Shown: positions 1-6,752, counted from the first letter of the stretch. The stretch is 9,126 bases of DNA from JAICIG01 sp035532215 (GCA_035532215.1 DATKRK010000027.1:1-9126); one strand, 5' to 3'. Translations and numbers: made by a program. Notes: generated by a model from the sequence alone, not told the origin.

Positions 1-1374
1 AATTCGCGGCTGCGGATCGGCGTGATCGGCGCCGGCAATCGCGGCTTCAACACGCTCGTGAAAACGCTGGTCAAGCTCCGCGAAGCGGGCCGCAAGATCG
101 ATCTCGTTTCGGTGGCCGACGTCTACTCGGTGCATCGCGACCGCTTCGTCGAATTCGTCAAGGACAAAACCGGCGTGACGCCGACCGCGCACGTCGATCA
201 TCGCGATCTGCTTCAAGAAAAAGACCTCGACGCCGTCTGCATCGCCACGCCCGACCATTGGCACGCGAAGATCACGCTCGACGCGCTCGAAGCCGGCAAG
301 CACGTCTACTGCGAAAAGCCGATGACGCACACGGTCGACGAAGGCCGCGACGTGGTGCAAGCCTGGAAGAAAAGCGGCCTGGTGCTGCAGGTCGGCGTGC
401 AGTCGACCAGTTCGCCCGTCTGGGACATGGCCCGCGAGATGATCGACGCGGGCAAACTCGGCAAGGTGGTGCAGTTTCAGACCGAGTGCTTCCGCAACGG
501 CACGTTCGGCATGTCGCGGCACAACGTGATCACCAAGGAAATGACGCCCGAGACCGTCGACTTCCGCCGCTTCCTCGGCGTCGACGAAGGGCTGGCGTCC
601 GAGATGCCGTTCGACCGGGCCACCTTCGGCCAGTGGCGCTGTTACTGGCCGTTCGGCTACGGCATGTATTCCGATCTGTTCGTACACCGCGTGACTGGCA
701 TGCTCAAGGCGACCGGCCTGCGGGCGCCCGGCCGCGTGGTCGGCGGCGGCGGAATCTTCTTCGAATACGACGACCGCCAGGTGGCCGACGTGGCCTCGAT
801 CATCGCCGACTTCCACGAAGGCGCGCAAGGCGTGGTCAGCAGCACGATGGTCAGCGAAGAGTTGAAGCTGGAACACCTGATCCGCGGGCATCACGGATTG
901 CTGCTGTTCGAAAAGTCGTGCTATCTGAACGGCCCGCGGGCCAAGTTCGATTTCATTCCCGAGCGCCCGCAGGTCACGCACGACAGTAAACTGAAGCGCG
1001 AGTCGTTCGAGGTTTCGACCAATCTCGATTTCGTCTCGGAGCACTGCGGCAACTGGCTCGACGCGATCGTCGCTGGCAAGCCCGAGACGGTCAACAACGA
1101 CCCGGAGCTGGCCGCCGCGGCCGTGATGTTCGTGAACCTGGCCGTGCGCAGCTACCGCGAGGGCAAGGTGTTTCACGTCGATCACGAGGGGAACGTCAGC
1201 GACGGCGACAGCAGTTGGGCCGACCACTGGGAGAAGTTGTCGAAGGCCAAGGCGAAACCGCAGCACGTGCCCGGTTGGGCCGCCGGCGACACGGGGAGCG
1301 TGATGCAGGCGCCCGAATACCAGAAGCTCGCCGGGCCATGGATCGACGGCCAGCCGCCGGAGAGCCGTTCCTAA
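1..1374 (+). CDS. Gfo/Idh/MocA family NAD(P)-dependent oxidoreductase (5'-truncated)
   Basis: The frame is open from the first base and reads NSRLRIGVIGAGNRG, so the true start lies left of the window and the GTG at 22 is internal. Counting from codon 1, the N-terminal Rossmann fold shows the dinucleotide motif G10-A-G12-N-R-G15, the segment CIATPDHWH near 80-88, and the family signature E105-K-P107 (CEKPM). The C-terminal part has the D225-L-F-V-H229 pattern expected near the active site. The family oxidises or reduces sugars and related polyols with NAD(P); the substrate cannot be told from sequence. Planctomycete paralogues often carry an N-terminal Tat signal just before the RIGVIG strand, so the missing part may hold one (inference). 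The TAA stop is at 1372-1374. The gene is separated from the next by 95 bp and no functional link to the sulfur genes is evident. Confidence 0.9.
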   Translation, partial: NSRLRIGVIGAGNRGFNTLVKTLVKLREAGRKIDLVSVADVYSVHRDRFVEFVKDKTGVTPTAHVDHRDLLQEKDLDAVCIATPDHWHAKITLDALEAGKHVYCEKPMTHTVDEGRDVVQAWKKSGLVLQVGVQSTSSPVWDMAREMIDAGKLGKVVQFQTECFRNGTFGMSRHNVITKEMTPETVDFRRFLGVDEGLASEMPFDRATFGQWRCYWPFGYGMYSDLFVHRVTGMLKATGLRAPGRVVGGGGIFFEYDDRQVADVASIIADFHEGAQGVVSSTMVSEELKLEHLIRGHHGLLLFEKSCYLNGPRAKFDFIPERPQVTHDSKLKRESFEVSTNLDFVSEHCGNWLDAIVAGKPETVNNDPELAAAAVMFVNLAVRSYREGKVFHVDHEGNVSDGDSSWADHWEKLSKAKAKPQHVPGWAAGDTGSVMQAPEYQKLAGPWIDGQPPESRS

Positions 1375-1394
1375 CGCCTGGCGCTTTGGCGAGC

Positions 1395-1412
1395 CGGAGG
1401 CGTAAGCTTCCG
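1395..1412. repeat. REP-like hairpin with GTAA tetraloop
   Basis: CGGAGGC (1395-1401), loop GTAA (1402-1405), GCTTCCG (1406-1412): a 7-bp stem in RNA with one G-U pair and a GNRA-type loop. From memory, the pattern 'gagCCGG-rich arm, GTRA, complementary arm' recurs between genes in planctomycete genomes, so I read this as a degenerate copy of such a repeat. It begins 20 bp after the oxidoreductase stop and has no T-run, so it is a poor intrinsic terminator but could protect the 3' end of that mRNA. Confidence 0.5.
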
Positions 1413-1469
1413 CGTAACGCCGCCATTCCGACGCATTTCGAAACAATCGACAGCCACGAAAGGACTACT

Positions 1470-2915
1470 GTGAAAACGATCGTCATCATCGGCGGGGGCT
1501 TCAGCGGCACGATGACCGCCGTCAATCTGGCCCGCTTCGCCCGACAAGCAGCTCGCGTCGTGATCGTCAATTATCGCCGGCCGCTGGGCCGCGGCACGGC
1601 CTACGGCACGCGACGCGCGGAGCATCTATTGAACGTGGCGGCGCGCAACATGTCGGCCCTGGCCGATCAGCCCGACAACTTCGTCAACTGGCTCCGCGGT
1701 CGCAGCGAATACGGCGACACGCCGGAGGCTGAACTGCGCGAGGCCTTCGTGCCGCGGCAAGTCTACGGCGATTATCTTCGCGGTCTTTCGTTCGGCTATT
1801 TTCATCCGTTCGACGAGCGCTGCGCGGTGGCCATCGAGACCTACGACGACGAAGCCGTCGACGTCGAGTCGCATCAAGGCGGCGGCCTGCTTGTGTCGTT
1901 GGCCGGCGGCGAATTGATCGAAGCCGACCATGTCGTGCTGGCCACCGGAAACCAGCCTCCTGCGCCGCTGCGCGGCCTGCCGGCCGGCTTTTCGCATCCC
2001 GCTTACGTAGCCGATCCGTGGAGCAATTGGGAATCGCGCTTGCCCGACGCCGCGCAAGATGTCGTGTTGTTGGGCACGGGCCTGACGATGGTCGATACGC
2101 TGCTCACGCTGTTGGCCCGCGATTGGCAAGGCAGCATCATTGCCGTCTCGCGCAGCGGAATGCTGCCCTTGTCGCACTTTCGCGGCATCGACTACCGCGA
2201 CTTTCCGCCGGCCGATCCCGAAAGGCTGGGGCTCGCCGCGCTGGTCGAATCGATCGAGACGCATTGCGGCTTGTTGCGCCAACTCGGCGCCAACCCGGCG
2301 ATCGCCGTCGATCGGTTGCGGCCGCATACGCAGCGAATTTGGAAGAGCTTTTCATTGGCCGAGAAGCAGGAGTTCCTGAGCCGTTTCGCGACCCGCTGGA
2401 ATATCACGCGACACCGTATCGCGCAGCCGATTCACGAACGCATGACTCGGGCGATCGAGGAGGGCCGGTTGCGAGTCGTGCGCGGCACGGTCGATACGGT
2501 CGAAGCGTGCGAGAACGGCGTGCAGGTGGTCATCGAGACGGCCGACGGGCGCCGAGATTCGCTGGCCGCCGGGCTGGCGATCAACTGCACCGGCCCGCAG
2601 GCTCGGTTTTCGACCACCGACGTGCCACTTTGCCAGAACCTGCTGCGGCGCGGGTTGGTGCGGCCGGACGAGCTCGACATGGGCATCGAGGTCGACGAGG
2701 ACTTGGCCGTCATCGGCCGCGACGGCCGCCCGAGCGGCTGCTTGTTCGCTTTGGGCCCGCTGTTGAAAGGCACGCTCTGGGAAACGACCGCCGTGCCCGA
2801 GCTTCGTGGACAGGCCATGCAGTTGGCCCGCGTGCTGTTGGCCGACGAAATGGCCGCGGGCGACGAGGACCGCTTCCGCGTGCTGGAAGAAGCCGTGATC
2901 GAATACTATATCTGA
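1470..2915 (+). CDS. FAD/NAD(P)-binding protein, YdhS/NAD_binding_9 type
   Basis: A 481-residue flavoprotein-like protein of unknown substrate. The frame is open from 1215, but the Rossmann strand MKTIVIIGGGFSG begins exactly at the GTG at 1470, with AAGGA at 1460-1464 five bases upstream, so I choose that start. Visible motifs are the FAD-binding G8-G-G-F-S-G13, the family-typical G40-RGTAYGT-47 followed by HLLNV, a second dinucleotide site G202-TGLTMVD-209, the strand NCTGP at 372-376, and a C-terminal W437-ETTAVPELR-446. These fit the NAD_binding_9 family (E. coli YdhS and relatives, distant cousins of N-hydroxylating monooxygenases). There is no recognisable sulfide:quinone oxidoreductase cysteine arrangement. 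It is followed by 183 bp and a separate promoter, so it is probably not co-transcribed with the sulfur genes, though it sits beside them. Confidence 0.85.
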   Translation: MKTIVIIGGGFSGTMTAVNLARFARQAARVVIVNYRRPLGRGTAYGTRRAEHLLNVAARNMSALADQPDNFVNWLRGRSEYGDTPEAELREAFVPRQVYGDYLRGLSFGYFHPFDERCAVAIETYDDEAVDVESHQGGGLLVSLAGGELIEADHVVLATGNQPPAPLRGLPAGFSHPAYVADPWSNWESRLPDAAQDVVLLGTGLTMVDTLLTLLARDWQGSIIAVSRSGMLPLSHFRGIDYRDFPPADPERLGLAALVESIETHCGLLRQLGANPAIAVDRLRPHTQRIWKSFSLAEKQEFLSRFATRWNITRHRIAQPIHERMTRAIEEGRLRVVRGTVDTVEACENGVQVVIETADGRRDSLAAGLAINCTGPQARFSTTDVPLCQNLLRRGLVRPDELDMGIEVDEDLAVIGRDGRPSGCLFALGPLLKGTLWETTAVPELRGQAMQLARVLLADEMAAGDEDRFRVLEEAVIEYYI

Positions 2916-2977
2916 TCGCAATCGTCGCAACTTATTTGCCATCAATCAGATACGATGCATTCTCGGCTTGGCTCAAC

Positions 2978-3000
2978 GCGCGGCTGGGGCGGCGCCGCGC
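2978..3000. terminator. GC-rich hairpin, possible weak terminator
   Basis: Perfect 7-bp arms GCGCGGC (2978-2984) and GCCGCGC (2994-3000) with a 9-nt loop, 63 bp after the flavoprotein stop. No T-run follows, so a canonical intrinsic terminator is not supported; the hairpin may simply be a GC-rich palindrome that separates the flavoprotein transcript from the sulfur cluster. Confidence 0.3.
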
Positions 3001-3042
3001 TCCGCCGACGTCAGGGCCAAGGATTTCTCACGTAAAAATTGC

Positions 3043-3070
3043 TTGTCAGGTCGTAATGTTCCGATATATT
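3043..3070 (+). promoter_or_regulatory. Candidate sigma70-type promoter of the arsR-sulfur operon
   Basis: TTGTCA (3043-3048; one mismatch to TTGACA), a 16-nt spacer, then TATATT (3065-3070), in a locally AT-rich patch (3031-3075) within otherwise GC-rich DNA, 28 bp upstream of the regulator's ATG. The -10 overlaps CCGATAT (3061-3067), a 7-mer that recurs in the palindrome at 3442-3462, which would suit autorepression by the ArsR protein (inference). Confidence 0.5.
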
Positions 3071-3098
3071 TTACTGTCTCGGCAACAGGCAGGAAATC

Positions 3099-3419
3099 AT
3101 GACGGCTAAAGCATCGCCCAAACTGACCGACTTGGAAGCCCTAGGGCGGGCGGCCGAGTGTCTGCGCTTGCTGGCCCATCCGCACCGCTTGCGAATGATT
3201 CAGATGCTGTTGCAGGGGGAGTACACGGTCGGCGAATTGGCTGAAGCGTGTGAACTGCCCACCGCGATGGCTTCGGAACACTTGCGGCTCATGCAACGCT
3301 GCGGATTGATGACCAGCGAAAAGGATGGCCGCAAAGTGTTCTATCGCGTCGCGGAATCGCATTTGAAGAACATCTTGAAGTGCATCGAAGAGCGGTTCGA
3401 TCCCGCGGTAAGGGAGTAG
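3099..3419 (+). CDS. ArsR/SmtB-family winged-helix repressor, probable sulfide/persulfide sensor
   Basis: A 106-residue protein, normal for this family. ATG at 3099 follows AGGA at 3091-3094. The helix-turn-helix spans about 43-71 (TVGELAEACELP ... EHLRLMQRCGLM) and the wing about 74-84 (EKDGRKVFYRV). The classical ArsR CxCxxC metal site is absent in helix 3. There are four cysteines: C21 in helix 1 (AEC), C51, C68 and C95 in the last helix (ILKCIEERF). A helix 1/helix 5 pair, C21 with C95, is a plausible thiol switch, because these helices form the dimer interface in ArsR proteins (inference). Regulators such as BigR, SqrR and YgaV use dithiol chemistry to sense persulfides and control rhodanese and persulfide dioxygenase genes, and this gene precedes exactly such genes. 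The sensing role is inferred from context; the family assignment is secure. Confidence 0.88.
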   Translation: MTAKASPKLTDLEALGRAAECLRLLAHPHRLRMIQMLLQGEYTVGELAEACELPTAMASEHLRLMQRCGLMTSEKDGRKVFYRVAESHLKNILKCIEERFDPAVRE

Positions 3420-3441
3420 GTCTCTCTTTTCGCTAGATAGG

Positions 3442-3462
3442 TCGATATCTCCCGATATTCGA
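3442..3462. promoter_or_regulatory. Imperfect palindrome, candidate ArsR operator
   Basis: TCGATATC (3442-3449), four bases, then GATATTCGA (3454-3462): inverted arms that match apart from one extra A in the right arm. It lies in the 96-bp gap between the regulator and the rhodanese gene, in AT-richer sequence, and contains CCGATAT, which also overlaps the putative -10 upstream of the regulator. Length and AT-rich centre suit an ArsR-family dimer site. It could alternatively be part of a second, internal promoter. Confidence 0.4.
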
Positions 3463-3518
3463 AACCATAAACCGCTCGGCATGCCAGCCAAACCGAAGCC
3501 CCCCAACAGGAGTTCATG

Positions 3519-4055
3519 ATGAACGTCGCCACGATCTCCCCCAAGCAACTGCACGAACTTGTCGAAGCCGGCGCGGCCGTCGAGCTGATCGACGTGCGCA
3601 CGCCGGTCGAGTTCCGCGAACTCCGCGTAACCTTCGCTCGCAACGTACCGCTCGACCGGCTCGACGCGGCGCAATTGGCGGCCCAGCGCAATGGCTCCGA
3701 GCAGCCGCTGTACGTGATCTGCCGCTCGGGCAATCGCTCGATGCAGGCCTGCCAGAAGTTCCTCGCGGCGAACTACACGAACATCGTCAACGTCGAAGGC
3801 GGCGCCCTGGCCTGGGACAAAGCCGGGCTGCAGGTCGTTCGCGGCAAACAGACGATTCCGTTGGAACGGCAAGTGCCGATCGCGACCGGCTCGCTGGTGG
3901 TCGCCGGCACGACGCTGGGCGCGCTCGTCGACCCCGTTTGGTTCGGCTTGGCCGCTGCCGTCGGAGCAGGACAGATGTTTGCAGGGCTCACCGGCAACTG
4001 TCTGATGGCCAACATGCTGGCGAAGGCGCCGTGGAACCAAGAGCTGCGAAGATGA
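3519..4055 (+). CDS. Membrane-anchored rhodanese (rhodanese + DUF2892/YgaP-type TM domain)
   Basis: A 178-residue sulfurtransferase resembling E. coli YgaP. Two adjacent ATGs exist, at 3516 and 3519; AGGAG at 3508-3512 sits 3 nt from the first and 6 nt from the second, so 3519 is preferred. The N-terminal rhodanese domain (about 5-110) has LIDVRTPVEFRE and the active-site loop C68-RSGNRS, with the catalytic cysteine intact. The C-terminal domain has two hydrophobic segments (about 120-138 and 141-159) joined by VDPVW and ending MFAGLTGNCLMANML, typical of the YgaP transmembrane hairpin, which dimerises. The rhodanese face should be cytoplasmic, where it accepts sulfane sulfur as a cysteine persulfide. 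Its last bases overlap the next gene (ATGA), implying translational coupling to the persulfide dioxygenase. The arsR-rhodanese pairing mirrors ygaV-ygaP. Confidence 0.88.
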   Translation: MNVATISPKQLHELVEAGAAVELIDVRTPVEFRELRVTFARNVPLDRLDAAQLAAQRNGSEQPLYVICRSGNRSMQACQKFLAANYTNIVNVEGGALAWDKAGLQVVRGKQTIPLERQVPIATGSLVVAGTTLGALVDPVWFGLAAAVGAGQMFAGLTGNCLMANMLAKAPWNQELRR

Positions 4056-5503
4056 TCCTCAAGCAATACTATCTCGGCTGTCTGGCTCATGCCTCTTATC
4101 TGATCGCCGACGAACGGACGCGTCAGGCCGTCGTCGTCGATCCGCAGCGCGATATCGACGAGTATCTGCGCGACGCCCAGGAATGCGGCTACTCGATCGA
4201 GTACGTTGTACTGACGCACTTTCACGCCGACTTCCTGGCTGGGCACATCGAGCTGCGCAATCGGGCGGGCGCCCGCATCGTGATGGGTTCGCGGGCCGAG
4301 GCGGAGTTTGATTTTCACGCGGTCGGCGACGGCGATCGGATCGAACTGGGCGACGTGCGGCTCGATGTGCTCGAAACTCCCGGCCACACGCCGGAGGGAA
4401 TCTCGCTGGCGGCGTTCGATCTGACCAAAAGCGAGGCCGTCCCGCACGCGGTGCTGACCGGCGACACGTTGTTCATCGGCGACGTCGGCCGCCCCGACCT
4501 GTTGGCTTCCGTCGGCGTTTCGGCGGACGAACTGGCCGAGATGTTGTATCGCTCGCTGAGGAAACTCCGCGAATTGCCCGACGCCACGCTGGTCTACCCC
4601 GCGCACGGCGCCGGCTCGATGTGCGGCAAGAACCTGAGCCGCGAAACCGTCTCGACGATCGGCGAGCAAAAGCGATTCAACTACGCTTTGCAGCCGATGG
4701 GCCTGGAGGAGTTCGAACGGCTGGTCGTGAGCGATCAGCCCGAGTCGCCCGACTATTTCATTTACGACGCGATCAAGAACCGGCAGGAACGGCCCGATCT
4801 GGAGGCCACGCTCCGCGAATCGCTTCAGGCGCTCCACATCGACGACGTGCTGCGGCTGAAGGAGGCGGGCGCCCAGCTTGTCGACGTCCGCGAGGCGGCG
4901 GATTTCGAGGCCGTGCATCTCGCCGGCTCGATCAATATCGGCCTGAAAGGCAAGTACGCCACCTGGTGCGGCTCGATCCTCGGCCACGACCGGCCGATCG
5001 TCGTGATCGCCGAACCCGGCAGCGAAGCAGAGGCGGTGACGCGGCTCGGTCGGATCGGCTTCGACAACGTGGCCGGTTATCTGCGCGACGGCATGCAGGC
5101 CCTGGCGCCGCGGCCCGAGTTGACGCGAACCGTTTCGCGGATCACGGCCCAGGCGTTGGCCGAGCAGTTGGCGGCGCCGGGCGCGCCGCTGGTGCTCGAC
5201 GTTCGCGCGGCCAAAGAATGGCAGGCGGTGCGACTGGAAAGCAGCCGCCACATTCCGCTGACGCACCTTTGCGAGCGGCTGGCCGAAGTTCCGGCGGATC
5301 GGCCGGTCGTGGTGCATTGCGAAGGCGGCTACCGCTCGGCGCTGGCCGTCAGCCTGCTGGCGGCCACCGGACGCACGAATGTCAGCGACCTGGTCGGCGG
5401 CATCAAAGCCTGGATCGCTTCGCAATTGCCGACCGAGTCGGATGCACTCGCCTCGCCGTCCTGCACGACCGCCTGTTCCCTGAAATCTCTCGCAAAGGAA
5501 TAA
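4052..5503 (+). CDS. Persulfide dioxygenase-pseudorhodanese-rhodanese, CstB-like
   Basis: A 483-residue three-domain enzyme. The frame is open upstream, but the MBL fold begins MILKQYYLGCLAHASYLI at the ATG of the ATGA overlap (4052). Domain 1 (1-250) is an ETHE1/PDO-type metallo-beta-lactamase fold: H56-x-H58-x-D60...H65, H112 (TPGHT), D138 (TGDTLFIGDVGRPD), H185 (PAHGAGSMCGK). By analogy with ETHE1, Fe(II) would be held by H56, H112 and D138. Domain 2 (about 275-365) is rhodanese-like (LVDVREAADFE), but its active-site loop reads AEPGSE at 320-325 with no cysteine, so it is a pseudo-rhodanese. Domain 3 (about 380-460) is a full rhodanese with loop C423-EGGYRS. This order matches Staphylococcus CstB, which oxidises low-molecular-weight persulfides with O2 to sulfite and forms thiosulfate. 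A short tail has a CX3C pair (C471, C475). The RBS of the next gene overlaps its end. Confidence 0.92.
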   Translation: MILKQYYLGCLAHASYLIADERTRQAVVVDPQRDIDEYLRDAQECGYSIEYVVLTHFHADFLAGHIELRNRAGARIVMGSRAEAEFDFHAVGDGDRIELGDVRLDVLETPGHTPEGISLAAFDLTKSEAVPHAVLTGDTLFIGDVGRPDLLASVGVSADELAEMLYRSLRKLRELPDATLVYPAHGAGSMCGKNLSRETVSTIGEQKRFNYALQPMGLEEFERLVVSDQPESPDYFIYDAIKNRQERPDLEATLRESLQALHIDDVLRLKEAGAQLVDVREAADFEAVHLAGSINIGLKGKYATWCGSILGHDRPIVVIAEPGSEAEAVTRLGRIGFDNVAGYLRDGMQALAPRPELTRTVSRITAQALAEQLAAPGAPLVLDVRAAKEWQAVRLESSRHIPLTHLCERLAEVPADRPVVVHCEGGYRSALAVSLLAATGRTNVSDLVGGIKAWIASQLPTESDALASPSCTTACSLKSLAKE

Positions 5504-5508
5504 CCTCT

Positions 5509-6672
5509 ATGCCCCGCAACATGCGACTCACGATCGGCGCGCTTGCCCTGGCCTTGGCCCTGCCGACGCTCGGTTACGCGCAAAAGCAAAGCGTCAGGCC
5601 CGGCATCAACGACTCGTTCCGCGATCCCAACGTCGATGAGTTCATTGGCCGGTTCGAGGTCGAAAGCCGGGAAGTGTTCGCGCGCCGCAAAGAGATCGTA
5701 GCGGCTTGCGGAATCGAACCGGGCCAGACGGTCGCAGATATCGGCGCCGGCACGGGGCTATTCACGCGGCTGTTTTCCGACGCGGTCGGCAAGGACGGAA
5801 AAGTGATCGCCGTCGACATCTCGCAAAAGTTCCTCGATCGGATCCAAAAGACGTGTCGCGAGACGGGCCGGCAGAACGTGGAGACGGTTCTGTGCAAGGA
5901 CGATTCCACCGAGTTGCCGCCCGGCTCGGTCGACGTAGCCTTCATTTGCGACGCGTACCATCACTTCGAGTTCCCTTACAAGACGCTGGCCACGCTGCAT
6001 CGGGCGTTGAAGCCGGGCGGACGCTTCATCCTCGTCGAATTTCACCGCATTCCGGGCAAGACCCTAGAATTTTTGCTCAATCACGTGCGGGCCGGTCAGG
6101 AAGCGTTCGAGGCTGAAGTCGCTCGCTCGGGATTTCGCAAGACGCGAGAAGAACGAGAGCTGCTGAGCGAGAATTACTTCGACATCTTCGAAAAGGCCGC
6201 GGCATTGAAATTCCCGATCATCGCCGAGTATGGCGGAGTCGTGCCGCTCAAGGCCGCCGCCGAACCGCCGCGGGCCGGAACGAAGGTCGTGTTCGACGGC
6301 ACGGCCGCCGCAACGCCAGGCGAGGTGAACAAGGGCCTGGAACGCGTCGCTCGGTTGTTGAATTTGTACGGCTCAGCCGGCTTGAAAGCGGACGACGTCA
6401 AGATCGCGATCGTGCTGCACGGCGAAGCCACGAAGAGCGTGTTGACCGACGCGGCTTATAAGTCGCGGTTCGAGATCGAGCGAAACCCCAACCTGCCGCT
6501 GATCCGCGAACTGCGCAAGGCGGGCGTCGAAGTTTTTGTTTGCGGCCAGGCCCTCAACTACAAGGGCTTCGCCGAAGCCGAAGTGGCCGATGAAATCCCG
6601 GTCGCCGCCGCGGCGCTGACCGTGCTGATCAACAAGCAAGCCGACGGCTACGGATACCTGCCGGCTCATTGA
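5509..6672 (+). CDS. Exported class I SAM methyltransferase fused to a DsrE-like domain
   Basis: A 387-residue protein. The frame is open from 4621, but AAGGA at 5495-5499 lies 9 nt before the ATG at 5509, which directly starts a signal peptide: basic R3/R6, hydrophobic LTIGALALALALP, and likely cleavage after GYA (residue ~24); no lipobox. Residues ~40-230 form a Rossmann methyltransferase: motif I V75-ADIGAGTGLF, the acidic residue of AVDIS, LPPGSVDVAFICDAYHHF, and HRALKPGGRFILVEFHRI. Residues ~257-387 look like a DsrE/DsrF-like sulfurtransferase domain: KVVFDG at the start, GLERVARLLNLYG, KIAIVLHG, NPNLPLIRELRKAGVEVFVC345GQAL, with C345 as probable persulfide carrier. The gene lies 5 bp after the persulfide dioxygenase, so it belongs to the operon. 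SAM is not known to occur outside the cytoplasm, so the substrate and site of action are puzzling. It does not look like ArsM arsenite methyltransferase. Domain calls are firm; biological role unknown. Confidence 0.85.
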   Translation: MPRNMRLTIGALALALALPTLGYAQKQSVRPGINDSFRDPNVDEFIGRFEVESREVFARRKEIVAACGIEPGQTVADIGAGTGLFTRLFSDAVGKDGKVIAVDISQKFLDRIQKTCRETGRQNVETVLCKDDSTELPPGSVDVAFICDAYHHFEFPYKTLATLHRALKPGGRFILVEFHRIPGKTLEFLLNHVRAGQEAFEAEVARSGFRKTREERELLSENYFDIFEKAAALKFPIIAEYGGVVPLKAAAEPPRAGTKVVFDGTAAATPGEVNKGLERVARLLNLYGSAGLKADDVKIAIVLHGEATKSVLTDAAYKSRFEIERNPNLPLIRELRKAGVEVFVCGQALNYKGFAEAEVADEIPVAAAALTVLINKQADGYGYLPAH

Positions 6673-6723
6673 TCGCTCGTCGCGCCAGCTCCCCCAGACG
6701 CGGCCGCGATGTATACTATCTTT

Positions 6724-6745
6724 ACTGCGCTCCGAGCGGCGCAGT
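6724..6745. repeat. Short perfect inverted repeat downstream of the methyltransferase-DsrE gene
   Basis: ACTGCGC (6724-6730) and GCGCAGT (6739-6745), perfect 7-bp arms with an 8-nt loop, 52 bp after the methyltransferase-DsrE stop. No T-run follows. It could act as an mRNA 3'-end hairpin for the sulfur operon or be an operator. TATACT (6712-6717) just upstream resembles a -10 box, but no convincing -35 is placed correctly. Confidence 0.35.
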
Positions 6746-6752
6746 CCTCGCA

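Noticed and set aside
22..1374. GTG at 22 as the start of the oxidoreductase
   Set aside because: The reading frame is open to base 1 and the Rossmann beta-strand (RLRIG) precedes position 22, so the start is outside the window.
3481..3519. Twelve-codon ORF (MPAKPKPPNRSS) ending on the rhodanese start, a possible leader peptide
   Set aside because: It has no ribosome binding site and the AGGAG of the rhodanese gene lies within it; chance is sufficient.
3773..5425. Long open frame on the minus strand opposite the rhodanese and persulfide dioxygenase genes
   Set aside because: It is antisense to two genes with full family motifs, gives low-complexity Arg/Gln/His/Ala-rich protein and has no domain signature; an artefact of high-GC codon use.
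5509..6672. Arsenite methyltransferase (ArsM), suggested by a SAM methyltransferase behind an ArsR regulator
   Set aside because: The protein has a signal peptide and a DsrE-like C-terminus, its cysteines (67, 116, 129, 147, 345) do not form a recognisable ArsM pattern, and the neighbouring genes handle persulfide.
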